Origin: Micromonospora lutea
Lineage (GTDB): Bacteria; Actinomycetota; Actinomycetes; Mycobacteriales; Micromonosporaceae
Length of the DNA stretch: 64,000 nucleotides
Direction of reading: 5' to 3'
Assembly: GCF_016863535.1 (NCBI RefSeq)
Contig: NZ_BOPB01000026.1
Coordinates: forward strand, 99,562 to 163,561
Part shown: positions 58,417-64,000 of the stretch, piece by piece
Layout of the letters: the number at the start of each line of letters is the position of its first letter
Position numbering within the stretch: the first letter of the stretch is position 1
Notes under the pieces: generated by a model
What the model was told of the DNA's origin: nothing
Seen by the model: only the letters and a program-made list of their open reading frames with translations
Databases searched by the model: none
Program-made: the position numbers and the translations under genes

Positions 58417-59006
58417 GTGGTTCCTCTCAGGTACGTGATCGCCCTGGCCAGCCTCGTCGGACTGTCACGGAACTGGCCAAGACCACCGTTGCAGTTGAAG
58501 CAGAGTATCCCGCGCACCCACCCGGTGCGATGATCGTGGTCCACATGTTCCGGATCGGGGTCACCGCACACCGCGCACACCCCGCCCTGCTCGGCCAGCA
58601 ACTCGTCGAACTCCCGCTGCCCGATGCCGTACCGCCGCCGCAGGTGGTACTCGCGGCTACCGCCGTAAAGTCGCTGGACGGTTTCCTTGCCTCGTGCGTT
58701 GTGGCAGGGCTTGCAGTAACTGTGCCGGCCGCTCGCTCTCCGGGTGGTGCTCCGAAACTCTTCCAACGCCTTGACCTGCTCGCAGTCCGGGCACCACTTC
58801 AGCCCGTGACCCACCGGCTCTGCCGGCTTTCGCGCGGGTGCCACACCGCGTCTGCGGCGGCTGGCCGCCGAGCGTGCGATCGCACACGCCTTGCAGCAAT
58901 AGCCGAGACCGTCGGCCCGACGGCGGTTGCGGTGAAACTCGGTGACGGGGAGTGAGCGTTTGCATTGGGGGCATACTTTGCCCGACCGATCGGGCAAAAC
59001 GGACAT
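58335..59006 (-). CDS. Endonuclease VII-like HNH protein inside the proteasome operon
   Basis: A 223-aa protein with two zinc-finger-like pairs (CPQCKRSLPVTEFHRNRRRA ... YCCKAC and CPDCEQVKALEEF ... YCKPC) and a C-terminal recombination endonuclease VII domain (YGIGQREFDELLAEQGGVC, CGDPDPEHVDHDHRTGWVRG, ILCFNCNGGLGQFRDSP). The HVDHDH core and CxxC pairs are the ones expected for catalysis. It lies between pup (5 bp away) and prcB (overlapping 82 bp). The same gene occurs between pup and prcB in other actinobacteria. Its link with protein degradation is not known. Confidence 0.85.
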   Translation of the reverse strand: MSVLPDRSGKVCPQCKRSLPVTEFHRNRRRADGLGYCCKACAIARSAASRRRRGVAPARKPAEPVGHGLKWCPDCEQVKALEEFRSTTRRASGRHSYCKPCHNARGKETVQRLYGGSREYHLRRRYGIGQREFDELLAEQGGVCAVCGDPDPEHVDHDHRTGWVRGILCFNCNGGLGQFRDSPTRLARAITYLRGTTWQRVLIHPGVFQMCSPTRGRPPSRHS

Positions 59007-59011
59007 ATGCC

Positions 59012-59227
59012 CTACTCCCCCCCCTTCTGGACATATCCCCTCACGAACTCTTCGGCGTTTTCTTCGAGGACGGAGTCGATCTCGTCGAGCAGGTCGTCGA
59101 CATCCTCGGTGATCTCGGCGTGCCGCTCGGCGACCTCCGGGTTCGCCTCGACGGTGACGTCCTCGACCTCTTCGCCCTGACGGGACTTGCCCGACTGCGA
59201 CTGACCGCCGCTGTCACGAGTGGCCAT
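59012..59227 (-). CDS. pup: Prokaryotic ubiquitin-like protein Pup
   Basis: A 71-aa disordered protein modifier. It starts MATRDSGGQSQSGKSRQG, has the ARC-binding helix EVAERHAEITEDVDDLLDEI and ends FVRGYVQKGGE. The final residue is Glu, not the Gln of mycobacterial Pup, so it can be ligated directly by PafA. ATG behind a GGAGGAGGC site; an ATG five codons earlier exists but lacks homology. Five bp before the endonuclease VII-like gene. Confidence 0.96.
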   Translation of the reverse strand: MATRDSGGQSQSGKSRQGEEVEDVTVEANPEVAERHAEITEDVDDLLDEIDSVLEENAEEFVRGYVQKGGE

Positions 59228-59286
59228 TGTTGCCTCCTCCACGATCTCCCTGCGATGAACTTACCTCGCGGGAACGACGAAACGAC

Positions 59287-59314
59287 CCCCGCGCGCCAGT
59301 ACCGACGCGCGGGG
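59287..59314 (-). terminator. dop terminator
   Basis: A perfect 9-bp stem (59287-59295 and 59306-59314) with a ten-base loop, 29 bp beyond the dop stop on the minus strand and before pup. Confidence 0.55.
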
Positions 59315-59342
59315 ACGGACACACCTGGACGCGGCCGGCGGC

Positions 59343-60860
59343 TCAGCCGCCGGTCAGGGTCTCCAACAGATCCTTCGCGCTGACACAGCGGTCGAACAAC
59401 GCTCCGACGTGCCGCCTGGTGCCGCGCTCCGGCTCCATCATCGGCACCCGTACCAGCGACTCCCGGCCAACATCGAAAATCACCGAGTCCCAGCTGGCGG
59501 CGACCACTTCGGAGGCGTACTGAGCCAGGCAGCGACCCCGGAAGTAGGCGCGGGTGTCCTCCGGAGGCTCGGTCATCGCCGTACGGCTCTCGTCGTCGCT
59601 GAGCAACGTCTTCATCGACCCACGGGAAACCAGCCGGTGGTAGAGACCCTTCTCCGGGCGTACGTCGGAATACTGGAGGTCGACCAGTTGGAGCTTGTGC
59701 GAGCCCCAGCCGAGTTTCTCCCGTTCCCGGTAGCCCTCCAGCAGTCGCAGCTTCGCCACCCAGTCCAGCTCGTCGGCGCAGAGCATCACGTCGCGCCCCA
59801 GCCGGTCGAGCACGCTCTCCCACCGGTCCAGCACGTCGGCGGTCTGCTCGTCCACGTCGTCGCCGTACCGGTCGTCGACGAAGGCGCGCACCCGCTCCAG
59901 GTAGGCCCACTGCACGTCCATCGCGGTCAGCCGACGGCCGTCACGCAGCCGCATCAGGTGCGACAACGACGGATCGTGACTGACCGCGCGCAACTCCCCG
60001 ACGGGGTCGGCGATGCCGAGGTCGGGGCCGAGCGCCTTCTCCTCGATCATCGTGAGGATCAACGCGGTGGTGCCCACCTTCAGGTAGGTGGAGATCTCCG
60101 AGAGGTTGGCGTCGCCGATGATGACGTGCAGGCGGCGGTACTTGTCCGCGTCGGCGTGCGGCTCGTCGCGGGTGTTGATGATCGGCCGCTTGAGGGTGGT
60201 TTCGAGGCCGACCTCGACCTCGAAGAAGTCGGCGCGCTGGGAGATCTGGAAACCTGCCTGGCCGCCGTCCTGGCCGATGCCGACGCGGCCGGCGCCGCAG
60301 ACGACCTGCCGCGTCACGAAGAACGGCGTCAGGTACGCCACGATGTCGGCGAACGGCGTCTGCCGGCGCATGAGGTAGTTCTCGTGCGCGCCGTAGCTGG
60401 CGCCCTTGTTGTCGGTGTTGTTCTTGTAGAGGTGGATCGAGGCCGTGCCGGGAATGGTGGCGGCCCGGCGCGCCGCTTCCGCCATCACCCGCTCTCCGGC
60501 CTTGTCCCAGCGGACGAGGTCGCGGGGGTTGGTCACCTCGGGGGTGGAGTACTCCGGGTGCGCGTGGTCGACGTAGAGCCGTGCCCCGTTGGTCAGGATC
60601 ACGTTGGCCAGGCCGAGGTCCTCGTCGGCGAGCGCCTCGGCCGGGTCGTAGACCGCGCCGGAGTAGGTGAAGCCGCGGGCGTCCCGCAGCGGTGACTCCT
60701 CCTCGTAGTCCCAGCGGGCCCGGCCACCGCGGTTCAGCTCCGGGCGGGCACCGTAGGCGTTCACCACCTGGGAGGAGGTGACCATCGGGTTGGCTCCGGC
60801 CTGGCCGGGCACGGAGATTCCGTACTCGACCTCGGTGCCCATGATTCGTCTTACGCTCAT
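59343..60860 (-). CDS. dop: Depupylase/deamidase Dop
   Basis: A 505-aa PafA paralogue that removes Pup and, in species with Gln-Pup, deamidates it. It opens MSVRRIMGTEVEYGISVPGQ; further NGARLYVDHAHPEYSTPEVT holds the catalytic Asp, LYKNNTDNKGASYGAHENYL, RPIINTRDEPHADADKYRRL and HVIIGDANLSEISTYLKVGT. The Dop-specific N-terminal loop (about residues 35-80) is present. Because Pup already ends in Glu here, depupylation is the likely main role. Confidence 0.96.
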   Translation of the reverse strand: MSVRRIMGTEVEYGISVPGQAGANPMVTSSQVVNAYGARPELNRGGRARWDYEEESPLRDARGFTYSGAVYDPAEALADEDLGLANVILTNGARLYVDHAHPEYSTPEVTNPRDLVRWDKAGERVMAEAARRAATIPGTASIHLYKNNTDNKGASYGAHENYLMRRQTPFADIVAYLTPFFVTRQVVCGAGRVGIGQDGGQAGFQISQRADFFEVEVGLETTLKRPIINTRDEPHADADKYRRLHVIIGDANLSEISTYLKVGTTALILTMIEEKALGPDLGIADPVGELRAVSHDPSLSHLMRLRDGRRLTAMDVQWAYLERVRAFVDDRYGDDVDEQTADVLDRWESVLDRLGRDVMLCADELDWVAKLRLLEGYREREKLGWGSHKLQLVDLQYSDVRPEKGLYHRLVSRGSMKTLLSDDESRTAMTEPPEDTRAYFRGRCLAQYASEVVAASWDSVIFDVGRESLVRVPMMEPERGTRRHVGALFDRCVSAKDLLETLTGG

Positions 60861-61028
60861 CGACCTACCCGCTTCGTTTTTGCCCGACCGGTCCCGTCAT
60901 GTCGAGGGTAGTCGCCCCTCGACCCACCAGGGGCGTGGCGGGCCCCGGGGGTCGCACCTGCCGGTTGCGCCGCTTGTCGATTCGAGGATGGCCCGGGTGA
61001 CCTTGGTGAGGGGCGCGGGCCTACGGGT

Positions 61029-61059
61029 GGGGCCCGCGACGCGTGGCGTCACGGGCCCC
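61029..61059 (-). terminator. arc terminator
   Basis: ggggcccg (61029-61036) pairs with cgggcccc (61052-61059) around a 15-base loop, 16 bp beyond the arc stop on the minus strand. Confidence 0.55.
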
Positions 61060-61074
61060 GGTGGCGCGTACCGG

Positions 61075-62856
61075 TCAGAGGTACTGACCGGTGTTGCTGG
61101 CGGTCTCGATGGAGCGCCCGGCCTCGGTGCCCTTGCCACCGGAGACGAGCGTGCGGATGTAGACGATCCGCTCGCCCTTCTTGCCGGAGATGCGGGCCCA
61201 GTCGTCCGGGTTGGTGGTGTTGGGCAGGTCCTCGTTCTCGCGGAACTCGTCGACGCAGGCGTCGAGCAGGTGTTGTAGGCGCAGCCCTTTGCGACCGGAG
61301 GTGAGGAACTCCTTGATTGCCATCTTCTTGCCTCGGTCGACGATGTTCTGGATCATCGCGCCGGAGTTGAAGTCCTTGAAGTACAGGACCTCCTTGTCAC
61401 CGTTGGCGTAGGTGACCTCCAGGAAGCGGTTCTCCTCGGTCTCGGAGTACATCCGCAGCACCACCGCGTCGATCATGGCGGCGACGGTGGCTTGGGGGTC
61501 GCTGCCGTGTTCGGCCAGGTCGTCGGCGTGCAGCGGCAGGCCGGGGAGGATGTACTTGGAGAAGATGTCCTTGGCCGCCTCGGCGTCGGGACGCTCGATC
61601 TTGATTTTCACGTCAAGTCGTCCCGGGCGCAGGATCGCCGGGTCGATCATGTCTTCCCGGTTGGATGCACCGATGACGATGACGTTCTCCAGCCCTTCGA
61701 CGCCATCGATCTCGCTGAGCAGCTGCGGCACGATGGTGTTCTCCACGTCGGAGGAGACACCGGAGCCGCGGGTGCGGAAGACCGAGTCCATCTCGTCGAA
61801 GAAGACGATGACCGGCGTGCCTTCACCGGCCTTCTCCCGGGCTCGCTGGAAGATCAACCGGATGTGCCGCTCGGTCTCGCCGACGTACTTGTTGAGCAGC
61901 TCAGGACCCTTGATGTTGAGGAAGAAGCTGGTGTGCTTCTCCTCGCCTCGCCGCTCGGCGATCTTCTTGGCGAGCGAGTTGGCGACCGCCTTGGCGATCA
62001 GCGTCTTGCCACAGCCCGGCGGACCGTAGAGCAGGATGCCCTTTGGCGGGCGCAGCTGGTGCTCTCGGAACAGGTCGGCATGCAGGAACGGCAGCTCCAC
62101 CGCGTCGCGGATCTGCTCGATCTGGGAGTGCAGGCCACCGATGTCGCCGTAGTCGACGTCCGGCACCTCCTCCAGGACCAGTTCCTCGACCTCGCTCTTC
62201 GGAATCCGCTCGTACGCGTACGCCGAGCGAGGTTCGATCATGAGCGAGTCGCCGGCCCGGATCGCACTGCCGATCAGGGTGTCGGCCAGATGCACGATGC
62301 GTTCCTCGTCGGAGTGCGACACCACCAGCGCCCGGTCGCCCGGTGCGCCGTCGGGGCCCGCGAGGATCTCCTTGAGCATGACCACCTCGCCGACCCGCTC
62401 GTAACCGAACGCGTCGACGATGTTGAGCGCGTCGTTGAGCAGGACCTCCTGGCCACGGCGCAGTTCGTCGACGTCGAGCGAGGGCGAGACCGCTACGCGT
62501 AGCTTGCGTCCGCCGGTGAAGACGTCGACCGTGCCGTCGTCGTGTCGGGCCAGGAAGACGCCGTAGCCACTTGGAGGTTGAGCGAGCCGGTCGATCTCCT
62601 CCTTGAGCGTCACGATCTGCGCGCGAGCTTCCTTCAGGGTGCTCACGAGCCGTTCGTTGTTCTCGGTCAGCCGCGCCAACTGCGCCTGGGTGGCGGCCAG
62701 CCGCTCTTCGAGCTGCCGGACGTGTCGGGGGCTCTCGGTCAACTTGCGCCGCACCAGAGCGAGTTCCTCTTGAAGGAACGCGACCTGCGTGGAGAGATCG
62801 TGGGCCTCCTTCTCCCACCGTGCGGCGCGCGAGTCCGCGTCGTCGCTGCGTGCCAC
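61075..62856 (-). CDS. arc: Proteasomal AAA ATPase ARC (Mpa)
   Basis: The ring ATPase that binds pupylated proteins, unfolds them and feeds them to PrcAB. 593 aa from a GTG start behind GGGGAGGTGG. Residues 10-90 are the Pup-binding coiled coil (WEKEAHDLSTQVAFLQEELA and on), then two OB folds, then the AAA module: Walker A YGPPGCGKTLIAKAVAN, pore loop KYVGETE, Walker B IVFFDEMDSVFRTRG, and the arginine finger region DPAILRPGRLDVKI. It ends in GQYL, the docking tail for the proteasome alpha ring. Monocistronic; divergent from a ferredoxin gene. Confidence 0.97.
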   Translation of the reverse strand: MARSDDADSRAARWEKEAHDLSTQVAFLQEELALVRRKLTESPRHVRQLEERLAATQAQLARLTENNERLVSTLKEARAQIVTLKEEIDRLAQPPSGYGVFLARHDDGTVDVFTGGRKLRVAVSPSLDVDELRRGQEVLLNDALNIVDAFGYERVGEVVMLKEILAGPDGAPGDRALVVSHSDEERIVHLADTLIGSAIRAGDSLMIEPRSAYAYERIPKSEVEELVLEEVPDVDYGDIGGLHSQIEQIRDAVELPFLHADLFREHQLRPPKGILLYGPPGCGKTLIAKAVANSLAKKIAERRGEEKHTSFFLNIKGPELLNKYVGETERHIRLIFQRAREKAGEGTPVIVFFDEMDSVFRTRGSGVSSDVENTIVPQLLSEIDGVEGLENVIVIGASNREDMIDPAILRPGRLDVKIKIERPDAEAAKDIFSKYILPGLPLHADDLAEHGSDPQATVAAMIDAVVLRMYSETEENRFLEVTYANGDKEVLYFKDFNSGAMIQNIVDRGKKMAIKEFLTSGRKGLRLQHLLDACVDEFRENEDLPNTTNPDDWARISGKKGERIVYIRTLVSGGKGTEAGRSIETASNTGQYL

Positions 62857-63019
62857 GTCCCACCTCCCCGGGGGGCTTGAACGTTCTGACCTAACACTAG
62901 CCGCTATGAGCCCGATTCGGTCCTCCGCAACGCGCCCGTCACCGAAGCTTGATCGCCAAGGGTGGGTCGACGGGCGGGTACGGGCATTCGGGTACCGTCG
63001 AGGGGTGGGACGGGAGAAC

Positions 63020-63328
63020 ATGGGGGGTGCACCGGTGGCCGAGGTCGCGACCGACCAGCTGCAGGTCTGGGTCGACCAGGATCTGTGCACGGGCGACGGT
63101 CTGTGCGTGCAGTACGCGCCGGAGGTCTTCGAGTTCGACGTCGACGGGTTGGCGTACGTCAAGGGCCCGGACGGCGAGCTGGTGCAGGCGCCGGGCGGCC
63201 GGGTGGACGTGCCGGAGCACCTGCGTCTTGAGGTGATCGACTCGGCGAAGGAGTGCCCCGGCGAGTGCATTCACGTCGTACGCGGCAGCGACGGCGTCGA
63301 GGTTGCCGGCCCGGAGGCCGACGACTGA
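63020..63328 (+). CDS. Single-cluster ferredoxin
   Basis: A 102-aa ferredoxin of the Fer4_15 type. The cluster Cys residues are in QDLCTGDGLCVQYAPEVFEF and KECPGECIHVV; with CxxxxxC and CPxxC spacing a 3Fe-4S or 4Fe-4S cluster is possible. A conserved neighbour of arc in actinobacteria. ATG used; a GTG at 63035 has a slightly better ribosome site (GGGGGG, six bases upstream). Electron partner unknown; P450s are frequent clients of the family. Confidence 0.88.
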   Translation: MGGAPVAEVATDQLQVWVDQDLCTGDGLCVQYAPEVFEFDVDGLAYVKGPDGELVQAPGGRVDVPEHLRLEVIDSAKECPGECIHVVRGSDGVEVAGPEADD

Positions 63329-63387
63329 CCCGGCATCCCGGCTGATCAGCGGGATCACCCACCTGGGCGGCGACGCGCAGAGGGCCG

Positions 63388-63960
63388 CTACAGCAGCGGG
63401 CGGCCGACCACCGAGGCGACCAGCCGGGCGAATTCCTCCAACCGGGCGATCTGCCCGGTGCCGCCGTCGTCGAGGGTCTTGCCGAAGCGCAGCGCGTCGT
63501 GCCGCGGCCCGCCGGCGGTCTCCTCGCCCGGCGGCGACTCGTCCAGCGAGGTCAGCAGCAGGTAGACGTCGATGCTGTCGACCCGGATCTCGCCGTTGTC
63601 GTGCCGGAACAGCCGGCGTCGGCAGCCGACCTCGGTGACCGAGGAGACCGGTACCACCCGCAGCGACGAGGTCATCGAGCCCGGCGGTCCCTCCCCCGGT
63701 GGCACGTCCTCGCCGTGCCAGAGCACCAGGCGGCTGCCGTCGCAGACGACGACCTCCTGCCACACACCGTTCACCTCGTTGACGAAGCGTTCCAGGGTGA
63801 AGCCGAGCACCGACGCGCCACGCAGGACGCCGCCGAGCGCCTCCAGGGCGACGTCGGGGTCACGCAGGTAGGCCCGCGCCGCCGATTCGAGGTCGGTGTA
63901 CGGCGACCAGTCGGGAAAGACCGCCGGCAGGTCGCCACCGCCGAAGCCGGGACGGCTCAT
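63388..63960 (-). CDS. Conserved hypothetical protein
   Basis: A 190-aa soluble protein without a recognised domain. It opens MSRPGFGGGDLPAVFPDWSP, includes VLGFTLERFVNEVNGVWQEV, VVCDGSRLVLWHGEDVPPGE, RRLFRHDNGEIRVDSIDVYL and a C-terminal FGKTLDDGGTGQIARLEEFA. No membrane segment or signal. Convergent with the ferredoxin gene; 63961-64000 holds only its 5' flank. Codon usage is like the neighbours, so it is a real gene. Confidence 0.7.
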   Translation of the reverse strand: MSRPGFGGGDLPAVFPDWSPYTDLESAARAYLRDPDVALEALGGVLRGASVLGFTLERFVNEVNGVWQEVVVCDGSRLVLWHGEDVPPGEGPPGSMTSSLRVVPVSSVTEVGCRRRLFRHDNGEIRVDSIDVYLLLTSLDESPPGEETAGGPRHDALRFGKTLDDGGTGQIARLEEFARLVASVVGRPLL

Positions 63961-64000
63961 GCCGGCCCTCCGCTGCGCTGCGGGCCACCATGAGGCACCA

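Noticed and set aside
1..64000. CRISPR arrays, tRNA/rRNA genes, IS elements, prophage genes
   Set aside because: No regular spaced repeats, cloverleaf sequences, transposase, integrase or phage structural genes were seen in either strand.

Overview
The window is about 71% GC by eye. It has frequent GTG starts, leaderless-looking genes and a complete Pup-proteasome locus, so it comes from a high-GC actinobacterium. A Micromonosporaceae member (Micromonospora or Salinispora type) fits best, judging by gene order, a SapB/AmfS-type lanthipeptide cluster and dispersed palindromes of a kind I associate with that family. The genus is inference. Almost all of the window is chromosomal backbone. I see no prophage, IS element, CRISPR array, tRNA or rRNA.

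Layout. (1) 1-8548, mostly minus strand: nitrogen from urea. The 5' end of urtB and urtA (urea ABC importer), a second cytosolic UrtA/AmiC-like receptor gene divergent from a MarR gene, then urease ureA-B-C-F-G-D as one overlapping operon without ureE. (2) 8866-11643, plus: a SAM-IV riboswitch, a short RRHID-type leader peptide ending in Cys codons, attenuator-like hairpins, and a polar amino-acid ABC importer, probably for sulfur amino acids. (3) 11661-16218: a DUF559/AbiEi-like protein, a two-gene antibiotic-type ABC exporter and a divergent TetR regulator carrying a second, resolvase-like HTH. (4) 16288-28385: secreted metallophosphoesterase, glycerol kinase, anti-sigma-like ATPase, DksA-like zinc finger, SCP2-like protein with a glycogen-debranching enzyme, Nudix hydrolase, a membrane protein with hydrolase motifs, smpB, a Phd-like antitoxin and an MHYT sensor.

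(5) 28553-49637: a core actinobacterial block read on the minus strand, pafA - (small genes) - pafB - pafC - tatA - tatC - dagK - helY. It is interrupted between tatC and dagK by a class III lanthipeptide cluster (ramC, a 39-residue ramS precursor, ramA, ramB, two RamR-like regulators and an exported Pro-rich protein). The precursor core is nearly that of SapB, the surfactant peptide of aerial hyphae. (6) 49695-56602: dTDP-rhamnose synthesis (rmlC-rmlA / rmlB-rmlD) with DUF2304, two GT2 glycosyltransferases and a flippase-like protein. (7) 56685-62856: prcA, prcB, an endonuclease VII-like gene, pup (ending Gly-Gly-Glu), dop and arc, followed by a ferredoxin and a hypothetical gene.

How the parts work together. 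Urt/Ure imports urea and splits it to ammonia; a GlnR-like box precedes urtA. PafA and Dop add and remove Pup, ARC unfolds pupylated substrates and PrcAB degrades them; PafBC is the linked WYL-type DNA-damage regulator pair. RamC would dehydrate and cyclise RamS, and RamAB would export it. The rml block makes activated rhamnose and the adjacent membrane and glycosyltransferase genes probably use it for a cell-surface glycan.
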